Source: Tistrella mobilis
Lineage (GTDB): Bacteria > Pseudomonadota > Alphaproteobacteria > Tistrellales > Tistrellaceae
Length of the DNA: 64,000 nt
Assembly (NCBI RefSeq): GCF_041468085.1
Contig: NZ_CP121014.1
Span: forward strand, 620,001-684,000
Reading direction: 5' to 3'
The translations under genes were made by a program, and so were the position numbers. Below are positions 53,044 to 61,588 of this stretch, in pieces; position 1 is the first letter of the stretch, and the number at the start of each line of letters is the position of its first letter. The notes under the pieces are model-generated. The model saw only the letters and a program-made list of their open reading frames with translations, made no database searches and had not been told where the DNA came from.

Positions 53044-53187
53044 TCAGCTGTAGACGCCGCCATCCTCGCCGAGGTTGTTACCGGTGGCCTGAGTCAGGGC
53101 AGCATCAACTACGATGAGTTGCGGCGCCGACCATACAGGCAGGGGGGCAGCCCCCTGCGTCCGATTGTGATTGTGCTCGTTCTGCAT
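53044..53187 (-). CDS. RiPP-like precursor peptide B (47 aa), related to peptide A
   Basis: 47 aa starting MQNEHNHN. The ATG is preceded by AAGAGGGTAAAG, a good site, and the start lines up with peptide A (MQQNH). Shared features: VW19-x2-P22-Q23-L24, T32 as a possible -2 Thr, then a 14-residue tail from Ala34 with Glu41/Asp42, ending EDGGVYS. Both tails are 14 residues long and end in EDGGV...S. The open frame runs back to 53259. The next gene on this strand is the PRMT-like methyltransferase. An IS element sits 115 bases upstream. Function inferred; precursors of lasso-type or other modified peptides are the closest likeness. Confidence 0.55.
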   Translation of the reverse strand: MQNEHNHNRTQGAAPLPVWSAPQLIVVDAALTQATGNNLGEDGGVYS

Positions 53188-53292
53188 CTTTACCCTCTTC
53201 GCCATGACCTCGGCAGCGTCGACACCCCGGCCGGTCCATGCTGCATGTGCGTTCACCATACCATAGTCACGGCCCCCGGAACAGGACCAACG

Positions 53293-53302
53293 CCTCCGAA
53301 AC
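53293..53302. repeat. 10-bp target-site duplication, left
   Basis: CCTCCGAAAC directly left of the IS left inverted repeat; identical to 54502-54511. Confidence 0.95.
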
Positions 53303-54501
53303 CAGGGCTATCGCATTTGCCCGATGACGGATCGGGCGAATGCATCGGACCATCCGGATCGCTTTCGCTTGCGACGGATGGAGATGGTTGGCCTGGCAGT
53401 TTTGAGGACGTTGAGGGCGAGTTTTCGGATGATGGCGAGGTTTTCCGGGCCGTGGTCCTTGCGAGCGCGGGCCTCGTCCTCGCGGAAGGTGGTGTCGAGA
53501 ACCCAGTGCAGGCCGTTCTCGATGGCCCAGTGGCCGCGGACGGCCTTGGCGAAGGCGGCGGCGGACAAGCGGGCGGAGGAGAGGTAATAGCGGGTAGATG
53601 TGCTTGTCTTTCCGTCCCGCTCGACGGTGGCGACGACCCGGGCGATGGTGGCGAGCGCCGGCATGGCAGGCCGGTCGGGGTCCCGCTTTTCCGGGAACAG
53701 CCAGTCGACGTCATGAACCACCTCGTGCCGACGGATCTCCAGACGGCCGTGGTCTGCGTCGGTGGTTTGCAGCGTCTCGGCCGGCGCCGTCGCCGGATCG
53801 GCGAACCAGGTCTCGACGTCGGCAAGGGTGGCGGGGCGGTTTTTCTTCAGCGCGAAGAGGTAGTCGCCGCCGCGCTCCAGCACGAGGCGCGCCGTCTCGC
53901 CCTGGCAGTGGATCGCGTCAGCGGTGACGAGCATGCCCTTCAGATCGATGATGGCGAGGAGGGCGCGGGCGGCGGTGATCTCGTTGCCGCCCTTTGGAAC
54001 CGCCGCCTGGCCGAGCACCAGCCCGGCCTCGCCGGCAAAGGCGCTCACCACGTGCAGCGCGCTCTTACCCGCAGCCCGGTCAAACGAACGCCGGAGCGTT
54101 TTGCCATCAATGGCGATTACGCCGGGACCATCGGCTCCGAGATCGTCGAGGAACTGTGAGAAGCACGCCGACAACGCTGCGGGATCGATCAGGCGGAACA
54201 GCCGCGAGAACGTGTCATGGCTTGGCAAGCCGTTGGGAAGGCTGAGAAACTCCCGGAAGAGCTCCTCGCGGTCCTCTGCGAAGTCGGCAAAATCGACGCA
54301 GCTCTCGCAGCCGCAGATCGAAGCCGTCAACGCGATCACCAGGAGGTCCAGAAGCTCATGGCGTCTCGCGTTACCCGTGCGCGGGTCGGGCACCTGGCGC
54401 AGGATGGTGATCAGAGATGGCATCGGTTCCTCCTTGGAACCGAATAAAGAATCCATCTCTGACCATTCCGCTACCCGGGATTTTCAAATGCGATTCCCCT
54501 G
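53303..54501 (-). mobile_element. Complete ISAs1-family insertion sequence
   Basis: 1199 bp. Terminal inverted repeats are CAGGGCTATCGCATTTG (53303-53319) and the complement of 54485-54501 (CAGGGGAATCGCATTTG), matching at 15 of 17 positions. A perfect 10-bp direct repeat flanks it. One intact transposase gene on the minus strand fills the element. The perfect duplication and intact ORF indicate a recent, possibly still active, insertion. Confidence 0.95.
53308..54423 (-). CDS. ISAs1-family transposase
   Basis: 371 aa DDE-type transposase. Catalytic residues fit VIAIDGKTLRRSFD (first Asp), LVTADAIHCQ (second Asp) and HWAIENGLHWVLDTTFREDEARARKDHGPENLAIIRKLALN (Glu). The start MPSLITILRQVPDPRTGNARRHELLDLL is preceded by AAGGAGGAACCG; an ATG 11 codons earlier has no site. 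Transcription runs towards the peptide B gene, and its stop lies inside the element near the left repeat, so read-through into the peptide/methyltransferase genes is possible. Confidence 0.95.
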   Translation of the reverse strand: MPSLITILRQVPDPRTGNARRHELLDLLVIALTASICGCESCVDFADFAEDREELFREFLSLPNGLPSHDTFSRLFRLIDPAALSACFSQFLDDLGADGPGVIAIDGKTLRRSFDRAAGKSALHVVSAFAGEAGLVLGQAAVPKGGNEITAARALLAIIDLKGMLVTADAIHCQGETARLVLERGGDYLFALKKNRPATLADVETWFADPATAPAETLQTTDADHGRLEIRRHEVVHDVDWLFPEKRDPDRPAMPALATIARVVATVERDGKTSTSTRYYLSSARLSAAAFAKAVRGHWAIENGLHWVLDTTFREDEARARKDHGPENLAIIRKLALNVLKTARPTISIRRKRKRSGWSDAFARSVIGQMR

Positions 54502-54511
54502 CCTCCGAAAC
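54502..54511. repeat. 10-bp target-site duplication, right
   Basis: CCTCCGAAAC directly right of the IS right inverted repeat; identical to 53293-53302. Confidence 0.95.
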
Positions 54512-54554
54512 GCCCCGGTTCTGGCGCCGCCAGACGGCGCCGCCCCCAGATCGC

Positions 54555-56201
54555 TCAGCTCGCAAACCGCTCCGACTTCAACCGCAACCCCGCCGCCTCG
54601 CGGTCCCAGGCGTCGGCCGTGATGCCCGCGGCGCGGAGTTCGTGCTTCAGCACCTTGGCGGTGGGCGTCTTGGGCAGGGCGTCGAGCACGCGGACATAGC
54701 GCGGGATCATGAAATAGGCCATGCGCGGGCGCAGGAATTCGATCAGGGCTTCGGGATCGATGGTCCGGCCCTCGACCGGGGCGACGCAGACCAGCACGTC
54801 GTCCTCGCCCATCTCGCTCGGCACCGCGACCACGGCGGCCTCGCGGACGTCGGGATGGGCCGTCACCTCGGCCTCGACTTCCAGCGACGAGATGTTCTCG
54901 CCCCGGCGGCGGATGGCGTCCTTGCGTCGGTCGACGAAGAAATAATTGCCCGCGGCATCGCGGATGAAGGCGTCGCCGGTGTGGAACCAGCCATTGCGCC
55001 AGGCCCTGGCCGTCGCCTCGGGGTTGCGATAATAGCCGCTGTTCATTGCCCAGGGCCGGTCGGTGCGAACGATCATCTCGCCCACCTGCCCCACCGGCAC
55101 CTCGCAATCATTGTCGTCGACCAGCCGGACCTCCACCCCCGGCCGCATCCGGCCGCAGGTGCCCTTCAGCGGCGGGTTGGCTTCCGAGACGATCGGGCTC
55201 GAAATCTCGGTCATGTTGAAGATGGTGCGGACCTCGACCCCGAAACGTTCGGCGAAGACCGCCGCATCGCCCAGCGGCACCACCAGCACCAGCCGGAGCC
55301 CGTGATTGCGGTCGTCGGGCGAGGGCGGCAGCTTTTCCAGGAAGGTCGCCATCACCCCCAGAAGGAACGAGACGGTGACGCCGTTGCGCCGCACGGTCTG
55401 CCAGTAGGTGGCGGTGTCGAACCGCTCCACCAGCGCGAAAGACGCGCCGCGGGCCAGCATCACGAACATCGGCCCCATGCCGCCGATATGGAACATCGGC
55501 GCATTGATCAGATAGCGGTCTTCGCCCGTGACGAAGGGCCAGGCATCGGGGCCGGCATTGGTATAGATGTGCAGATAGGACACCAGCACCGCCTTCGACG
55601 GACCGGTGGTGCCCGAGGTGTAGATGATCGCCATCGGGTCCCAGGGCTCGATCCGGCGTGCGGGCGCCGTCAGGGTCCCGGTCTCGGGCAGCAGCACCTC
55701 TTCCAGCCGCTCCGCCGGCAGGGGGCATTCCGGCATGCGCCCGCCCGAGACGATCAGCCGCTCCAGCCGGGCGGTCGGCACGTCGAACAGCCGCTCGACC
55801 AGATCGGCATGCACGATCGCCAGGCTGGCATCCGACAGATCGACCACATGTGCGAGCAGCGAACCGCGATAGGCAGTGTTGATCGGCACATAGACCGCGC
55901 CCAGATAGTTGAGCGCGAAATAGACCCGGATCTGGTCGCGGCCATTGGGCATCCAGACCAGGACATGCGCGCCCTGCACCACGCCCTGCTGCTGCAGGCC
56001 CAGCGCCGTCTGGACGATCAGCTCGCGGAAACGGGCATAGCTCCATTCCTCGCCGGTGTCGTCGAATTTCACGAAAACCTTGTCCGGCTGCTCCACGGCC
56101 AGCCGGTCGATGAGGTCGCGGGTCACCACCCGGTCGCGCGGGGGAATGCGCGCATCGAAATGGACCGGACCCTCGGGGCTCTGCTCGACCACGATCGTCA
56201 T
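54555..56201 (-). CDS. AMP-dependent acyl-CoA synthetase/ligase
   Basis: 548 aa. P-loop MAIIYTSGTTGPSKAVLV, adenine-binding region RTIFNMTEISSPI, FHTGDAFIRDAAGNYFFVDRRKDAIRRRGENISS hinge, and the C-terminal Lys in PKTPTAKVLKHELR. I take the start at MTIVVEQSP, preceded by GGGAGAGACG. It lies directly downstream of the BVMO gene (about 96 bases), same strand, and would activate an acid released by the BVMO/esterase steps. Confidence 0.87.
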   Translation of the reverse strand: MTIVVEQSPEGPVHFDARIPPRDRVVTRDLIDRLAVEQPDKVFVKFDDTGEEWSYARFRELIVQTALGLQQQGVVQGAHVLVWMPNGRDQIRVYFALNYLGAVYVPINTAYRGSLLAHVVDLSDASLAIVHADLVERLFDVPTARLERLIVSGGRMPECPLPAERLEEVLLPETGTLTAPARRIEPWDPMAIIYTSGTTGPSKAVLVSYLHIYTNAGPDAWPFVTGEDRYLINAPMFHIGGMGPMFVMLARGASFALVERFDTATYWQTVRRNGVTVSFLLGVMATFLEKLPPSPDDRNHGLRLVLVVPLGDAAVFAERFGVEVRTIFNMTEISSPIVSEANPPLKGTCGRMRPGVEVRLVDDNDCEVPVGQVGEMIVRTDRPWAMNSGYYRNPEATARAWRNGWFHTGDAFIRDAAGNYFFVDRRKDAIRRRGENISSLEVEAEVTAHPDVREAAVVAVPSEMGEDDVLVCVAPVEGRTIDPEALIEFLRPRMAYFMIPRYVRVLDALPKTPTAKVLKHELRAAGITADAWDREAAGLRLKSERFAS

Positions 56202-56297
56202 CGGGGCGTCTCTCCCATTGCTCATGTCCACGCCGGGCCGGTCGCAGCGCCTTGTCTGCGCCGGCCTCTTGTCTTCTCTGTCGTCTCTGTCGTCTCG

Positions 56298-58259
56298 TCA
56301 GGCCGCATCGCCCGCGGCGGCCGGCCGGCCGTCGAAGACATAATCCGCCGGCGCCACCGTGCGGGTCATGCGCCAGAAATCGTCATTGCGCCAGGGGGTG
56401 ATCGCCACCACCCGGCCGCGGGAATTGCGGTACCAGTTCTCCATGCCCTCATGGGTCCAGACCATCTTCGCATGGGCCTCGTCGACCCTGCGATTGTAGT
56501 CGTCATGGACCTGCTGGCGCACCTCGATCGTGGCAGAGCCCCGGCGGAACATCTCGTCGAGCGCGCTCAACAGATAGTCGCATTGCAGCTCCACCGCCGA
56601 GATGATGCTGCCGCCGTGTCCAAGGCCGACATTCGGGCCCAGCAGCATGAAGAAATTGGGGAAGCCGGGCACGGCGGTGCCCAGATAGGCCCGCGCATCA
56701 TCGCCGTTCCAGACCTCCGACAACGCCTGATCGTCGCGGCCGCGCACCTCGTAGGAGCCCAGGAATTCGGTCGCCTTGAAGCCTGTGGCCAGCACCAGAA
56801 TGTCGGCCGCGCGTTCCTCACCCCCGCGCGAGACCAGCGTGCTGCCCCGCACCTCGGCCAGGTGGTCTGTGATCAGGTCGACATTGTCGCGGGCGATGGT
56901 GCGGTACCAGCCGTTGTCGAGCAGCATGCGCTTGCCGAAGGGCGGGTAGTCGGGCAGCACCTTGTCCAGCAGATCCTGCCGGTCGCCCAGCTCTTGCTGC
57001 ATGTATTTGACGAAGGCGCGACGATGGCCGTCATTGACCGCGTTCAATGCCCGTTCGGGATGCGGCCAGGCGGGATCCTTCTGCAGCGAGGCATGGACCC
57101 GGTCGTTGAAGGTCCAGGCCAGCCGCTGGCGATACCACAACCGATAGAGCGGCATATTCGCAATCAGAAAGCGGATCGGTTGTGGCATCTCCTTGCCGAA
57201 TTGCGGGAAGGGCGCCGCCCACTGCTTCGAGCGTGCGAAGATGGTCAGCTGCCCGACCTTGGGCGCGATCGCCGGGGCCACCTGCATGGCAGAGGCGCCA
57301 TTGCCGACCAGCGCCACCCGCTTGCCCGCGACATCCAGATCCTCGGGCCATTCGGCGGTGTGGAAACAGGGGCCGGGGAAGCTGTCGAGGCCGGGGATAT
57401 GCGGCACCAGCGGCGTGTTCAGCACACCCACCGCGCTGACCAGCGCATCGGCGGTCAATACCTCCTGCGCGCCGTCGGGCCGGCGGATGGTCACCGCCCA
57501 GCGCCGGGCCTCCGCCTGCCACACCGCGCTCAGCACCCGGGTGTCGAACCGGGTGCAGCTCTCCAGCCCGTGATCGCGCGCGACCTTGCGGAAATAGCCG
57601 TAAAGCTCGCCCTGCAGCGCGAAATAGCGGGTCCAGTCATGCGGCGCGAACGAGAAAGAATAGATGTGGTTGGGGGTGTCGACCCCGGCGCCGGGATAGC
57701 GATTCTCGCGCCAGGTGCCGCCGAAATCCGAACCCTTCTCGATCACCTCGCAGGCGATGCCGCGCTGGCGCAGGCGGATCGCGGCGCAGATGCCCGAGAC
57801 GCCGGCGCCGATCACCAGCACCTTGAAGCCGGCCGGCACCGCCGCCGGCTCACCCAGCCGGTGCGGCTTCAGCCCCAGCCCCGAGGCGATGATCTCGCCA
57901 TATTCCGCCGGCACCTCTTCGGCCATCGACACGCTCAACATCCGCACCAGCAGATCGTCGTCGGGCCGCGGCATCGCCACCGGCCGGCCGGCCCGCCAGG
58001 CCAGGATCGCCGCGGTCGCGGCGGCGCGGATCTCCGCCTGCACGTCCTCCGGCAGGCCGCCGTCGTCGTTGTCGTCCAGCCCGCGGCCGCGTTCGGGTGC
58101 ATAGGGCGGCTCCAGCCAGCGCGTGTCGCCGGTCAGCTGGACCAGCACCATCAGCAGCGTCGGGATATTGGCGATCTCCACCGCCGCCCGGAAGGCGGCG
58201 TCCTGGTCAGTGTCGCCGGCACCCGCAAGGGCGCCGTCCCGGTTCGCGTGATCGGCCAT
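56298..58259 (-). CDS. Baeyer-Villiger monooxygenase, HAPMO-like
   Basis: 653 aa. FAD site GAGVSG (about 151-156), the BVMO fingerprint FxGxxxHxxxWP as FPGPCFHTAEWP, and the NADPH site VALVGNGASAMQV. A 145-residue N-terminal extension before the FAD site matches 4-hydroxyacetophenone monooxygenase (HapE), usually about 640 aa. It inserts oxygen into a ketone to give an ester. Start behind AAGGAAA. It is divergent from a serine hydrolase that could cleave the ester. Confidence 0.88.
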   Translation of the reverse strand: MADHANRDGALAGAGDTDQDAAFRAAVEIANIPTLLMVLVQLTGDTRWLEPPYAPERGRGLDDNDDGGLPEDVQAEIRAAATAAILAWRAGRPVAMPRPDDDLLVRMLSVSMAEEVPAEYGEIIASGLGLKPHRLGEPAAVPAGFKVLVIGAGVSGICAAIRLRQRGIACEVIEKGSDFGGTWRENRYPGAGVDTPNHIYSFSFAPHDWTRYFALQGELYGYFRKVARDHGLESCTRFDTRVLSAVWQAEARRWAVTIRRPDGAQEVLTADALVSAVGVLNTPLVPHIPGLDSFPGPCFHTAEWPEDLDVAGKRVALVGNGASAMQVAPAIAPKVGQLTIFARSKQWAAPFPQFGKEMPQPIRFLIANMPLYRLWYRQRLAWTFNDRVHASLQKDPAWPHPERALNAVNDGHRRAFVKYMQQELGDRQDLLDKVLPDYPPFGKRMLLDNGWYRTIARDNVDLITDHLAEVRGSTLVSRGGEERAADILVLATGFKATEFLGSYEVRGRDDQALSEVWNGDDARAYLGTAVPGFPNFFMLLGPNVGLGHGGSIISAVELQCDYLLSALDEMFRRGSATIEVRQQVHDDYNRRVDEAHAKMVWTHEGMENWYRNSRGRVVAITPWRNDDFWRMTRTVAPADYVFDGRPAAAGDAA

Positions 58260-58392
58260 CGTCAGGTTTCCTTACCCTTGGCGGCAGGTTCGTCCTGCCC
58301 ATTGCTCCTGATGCATCCTGAGCCTGATTGCCGGGGCGGGCGCCCCCATCGGGCATCTTGACCCGCATCGGGTGTCCGGGTACCGTAATTAA

Positions 58393-58403
58393 GTCGAACG
58401 TTT
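58393..58403 (+). promoter_or_regulatory. Shared 11-bp motif in the BVMO/esterase divergent region
   Basis: GTCGAACGTTT at 58393-58403 is the exact complement of AAACGTTCGAC at 34233-34243 upstream of the other ligase operon. AGTCGA recurs ten bases on (58405-58410). A TetR-family regulator gene lies at the end of this locus. Candidate operator. Confidence 0.4.
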
Positions 58404-58516
58404 TAGTCGATAGCTTTATACGACCGGCTTAGAGGTCGTGACTGGCGGAGCGCCCCGCACTGCCCCCGTTCCGAGGGCGGATGAAGAAGGGTACCCGCCC
58501 GGGAGGAGTGGTCCGG

Positions 58517-59734
58517 ATGCCTGCACGCCATGACGACGCGGCGCGGTTCTTGCGCACGCTCGACGACACCATCACCATCGAAGGATGGTGCCACCCGCGC
58601 TTCGCCGCGGTGGCCGAGGCCTTTGCCCGGAATTTCACCGACCGCGACGAGGCCGGCGCCTCGGTCGCGCTGGTCCATGACGGCCGGCTGGTGGTCGATC
58701 TCTGGGGCGGCGCCGCGACCGCAGACCGCCCCTGGCAGGCCGATGACCTGGTGGTGGTGTTCTCGGCCACCAAGGCCGCAACCGCGCTCTCGCTGCATCT
58801 GCTGGCCGAACGCGGCCGGCTCGATCTCGACCGGCCGGTCGCCGGCTACTGGCCGGAATTCGCAGCGAACGGCAAGGACCGCGCCACGGTGCGGATGATC
58901 CTGGATCACACGATCGGCCTGCCGGTGCTGCGCCCGCAGCTCAAGGCGGACTGCATCACCGATTCCGCCTATATGATCGACCATCTGGCCGCCGAAACCC
59001 CGTTCTGGGAGCCCGGCACCCGCACCGGCTATCACCCGCTGACCATGGGTTTCCTGGCGGCGGAAATCGTCCGCCGGGTCGACGGCCGCAGCCTGGGCCG
59101 CTTCTTCGCCGACGAGATCGCGGGCCCGCTCGGTCTCGATTTCTGGATCGGCCTGCCGGAAGAGCACGAACCGCGGGTGGCGCCGGTGATCATCCACCGG
59201 CCGCCGCGCGATGCCCAGACCACGCCCTTCCTGCTGGCGGCGCGCGAGCCGGGCAGCATCGCCAATCTGTTCGTGTTCAACAGCGGCGATTTCGCCGTCC
59301 GCGGCGTCAACACCCGCGCGGGCCATGCGGCCGAAATCGGCGCCGCGGGCGGCATCACCAATGCCCGCGGCCTGGCCGGGCTCTATGCGGCGCTGGTGCC
59401 GGGCGGGCCGCTCGGCTTCTCTGCCGACACCCTGGCCGGTTTCGCCGAGGCCAGCTCCGCCACCCATCTGGACGCGACCCTGCTGCAGCCGATGCGCTTC
59501 GGCCCCGGCTTCATGCTGCGCATGGACAATCGCCGCCGGCCACAACCGGCCGACAGCCTGGTGATCGGCCATCGCGCCTTCGGCCATGTCGGCGCCGGCG
59601 GCTCGGTCGGTTTCGCCGATCCCGCGGCCGGCATCGCCTTCGGCTATGCCATGACCCGCATGGGTCCGGGCCTGCTGCTCAACCCGCGCGGCCAGTCGCT
59701 GGTCGATGCGGCCTATGCCGCCCTCGGCGCCTGA
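58517..59734 (+). CDS. Serine hydrolase, beta-lactamase/esterase (EstB-like) family
   Basis: 405 aa. The SxxK nucleophile is FSATKAAT (Ser83, Lys86); a Tyr172 in RTGYHPLTMG fits the general-base position. C-terminal GHVGAGGSVGFADPAAGIAFGYAMTRM matches the HxG-type end of class C-like esterases. It probably acts as an esterase, not a resistance enzyme. Start at MPARHDDAAR is set by GGGAGGAG; an ATG 12 codons earlier is less likely. It is divergent from the BVMO and followed by the TRAP genes. Confidence 0.86.
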   Translation: MPARHDDAARFLRTLDDTITIEGWCHPRFAAVAEAFARNFTDRDEAGASVALVHDGRLVVDLWGGAATADRPWQADDLVVVFSATKAATALSLHLLAERGRLDLDRPVAGYWPEFAANGKDRATVRMILDHTIGLPVLRPQLKADCITDSAYMIDHLAAETPFWEPGTRTGYHPLTMGFLAAEIVRRVDGRSLGRFFADEIAGPLGLDFWIGLPEEHEPRVAPVIIHRPPRDAQTTPFLLAAREPGSIANLFVFNSGDFAVRGVNTRAGHAAEIGAAGGITNARGLAGLYAALVPGGPLGFSADTLAGFAEASSATHLDATLLQPMRFGPGFMLRMDNRRRPQPADSLVIGHRAFGHVGAGGSVGFADPAAGIAFGYAMTRMGPGLLLNPRGQSLVDAAYAALGA

Positions 59735-59831
59735 GCGGCCACCACGGCGTCCACCACCACAACGACAGACGGCACCCGGCGCCACGCCCGGTATGCCGCA
59801 CGCATCTGCACCACACGGGAGGATATCCACC

Positions 59832-60980
59832 ATGAAGACGATCCAGGGGATCGGTCTCGCCACGGCTCTGGCGGCACTGACCATGACCGCCACCGCCGCC
59901 TCGGCCGATCAGCTGCGCTTCGCGATCGGCCATCCGCCGGCCTCGTTCCTGGTCAAGGCGGGCGAGACCATGGCGAAGACCATGGCGGCAGAGACCGGCG
60001 ACGCCGTCACCATCAAGGTCTTCCCCATGTCGCTCTTGAGCATGGCCGAGACCTCGGGCGGTCTGCGCGACGGGCTCGCCGATATCGGCACGGTGATGAG
60101 CACCTATTTCCCGGCCGAGTTTCCGCACACCAACCTGCTGCTCGAAGCCTCGATGATGCTGAGCACCCTGCCGGAAGATCCGACCGGCGTGGAGGCGCAG
60201 GCCTATTCGGCGGCCATGGCCGAATACATCCTGACGAAATGCCCTGAGTGCAATGCCGAGTTCGCGAAGCAGAACCAGGTCTACACCGCCGCCGCCGGCA
60301 CGCCGGGCTATGCGCTGAACTGCACGAAGCCGGTGGTGACCATGGACGACCTCAAGGGCGCCCGGCTGCGCATCGGCGGCGCCAACTGGGCCGGCTGGTC
60401 GGAAGCCGTGGGTGCGGCGCCGGTGACCATGTCAGGCAATGAAATGCTGGAGGCGCTGAGCCAGGGCGTGCTGGACTGCATCATCCTGTCGGTGCCGGAC
60501 GTGCAGAATTTCGGCATGGGTGAGTCGGTCAAGCACATCACCATGGGCGCGCCCGGCGGCGTTTATGTCGCCTCGATGGCTCAGGTCAACCGCGATGCCT
60601 GGCAGGACCTCAGCCCCGAGGCCCGCACCGCCCTGCTCAAGGCGGCGGCGCTGGGTTCGGCCGAAGCCAGCCTCGCCTACGAGAACAACCAGGCCGACAT
60701 TCTTGAAAAGGTGAAGGCCAAGGGGGTGCAGGTCCATCAGGCCGATCCGGCCGTGGCGGAGGCGACCCGCAGCTTCGTCGACGGCTATCTGAAGGCGATG
60801 CCCGCCGCCTATCAGCAGCGCTATGGCGTCACCCGCGGCGAGGAAATGCTGTCGGAGTTCCGCGAAACCCTGATCAAGTGGGTGGGCCTTGCCCGCACCG
60901 CCAAGACCCGTGAAGACCTCGCCCGGCTCTATTGGGACGAGATCTATTCCAAAGTCGACGTGAACACCCACGGCATGTAA
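59832..60980 (+). CDS. TRAP transporter substrate-binding protein DctP
   Basis: 382 aa. Signal peptide of about 25 residues (MKTIQGIGLATALAALTMTATAASA). DctP features: QLRFAIGHPPASFLVKAGETMAKTM, the LKGARLRIGGANWAGWSEAVGAAPVTMSGNEMLEALSQGVLDCII block with the conserved Arg, and YENNQADILEKVKAKGVQVHQ. Organic acid importer; the linked catabolic genes suggest an aromatic or aliphatic acid or ketone-derived acid. First of three TRAP genes. Confidence 0.9.
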   Translation: MKTIQGIGLATALAALTMTATAASADQLRFAIGHPPASFLVKAGETMAKTMAAETGDAVTIKVFPMSLLSMAETSGGLRDGLADIGTVMSTYFPAEFPHTNLLLEASMMLSTLPEDPTGVEAQAYSAAMAEYILTKCPECNAEFAKQNQVYTAAAGTPGYALNCTKPVVTMDDLKGARLRIGGANWAGWSEAVGAAPVTMSGNEMLEALSQGVLDCIILSVPDVQNFGMGESVKHITMGAPGGVYVASMAQVNRDAWQDLSPEARTALLKAAALGSAEASLAYENNQADILEKVKAKGVQVHQADPAVAEATRSFVDGYLKAMPAAYQQRYGVTRGEEMLSEFRETLIKWVGLARTAKTREDLARLYWDEIYSKVDVNTHGM

Positions 60981-61054
60981 GGCGCGCGCCGCCCCGGCCC
61001 AGCCGGCCGGGGCGGGCCTTGCCCGATCCCCAGAACCCGACAGGTCCCGTTCCC

Positions 61055-61588
61055 ATGTCGACGCCCGGCCGCCTGCTTGCGCGGACGACCTCGCTCGCGA
61101 CGCTCATCGCAGGCATTGCGATCGCGCTGATGATGCTGCACGTCTCGCTCGACGTCGCCTTCCGCTATCTGCTGGGTACGCCGCTGCCCGGCACCCTCAC
61201 CGTCGTCACCTATTATTACATGGTGATCGCCGCCTTCGTGCCGCTCGCCTTCGCCGAGTTGCGCCGTGCCCATATCTCGATGGAGATCGTGACCGATCTT
61301 CTGCCGAAACGCGGCCGCAACATGCTGGAAGGCTGGATGCTGGTGCCGACCGGGCTGGTGACCGCCCTGCTCACCTGGCGAGGCCTGGAAGAGGCGCTCA
61401 AACAGCAGGCGATCGGCGCGGCGCAGATCCAGGGGTCGTCCAGCATTCCGATCTGGCCGGCCTATTACGCGCTGCCGGTGGGCGCGGGATTGATGACCCT
61501 GCTGGTCATCTACCGCTTCGCCAATTTCCTGCGCCGGCGGCCCGATGATCTGCCGGCCGCCGCATCCGGACCGGAGGCAGGGCTGTGA
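61055..61588 (+). CDS. TRAP transporter small permease (DctQ)
   Basis: 177 aa with four membrane segments. The DctQ pattern FVPLAFAELRRAHISMEIVTDLLPKRGRN is present. The GTG start of the large permease overlaps its stop. Confidence 0.85.
   Translation: MSTPGRLLARTTSLATLIAGIAIALMMLHVSLDVAFRYLLGTPLPGTLTVVTYYYMVIAAFVPLAFAELRRAHISMEIVTDLLPKRGRNMLEGWMLVPTGLVTALLTWRGLEEALKQQAIGAAQIQGSSSIPIWPAYYALPVGAGLMTLLVIYRFANFLRRRPDDLPAAASGPEAGL

Noticed and set aside
54417-58361. A 1314-aa open frame on the plus strand, antisense to the IS and the ligase/BVMO genes
   Set aside because: Composition follows the mirror of codon bias on the other strand (Arg/His/Gly/Pro-rich) and spans unrelated genes, including an IS end. 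Such long antisense frames are expected at this G+C.
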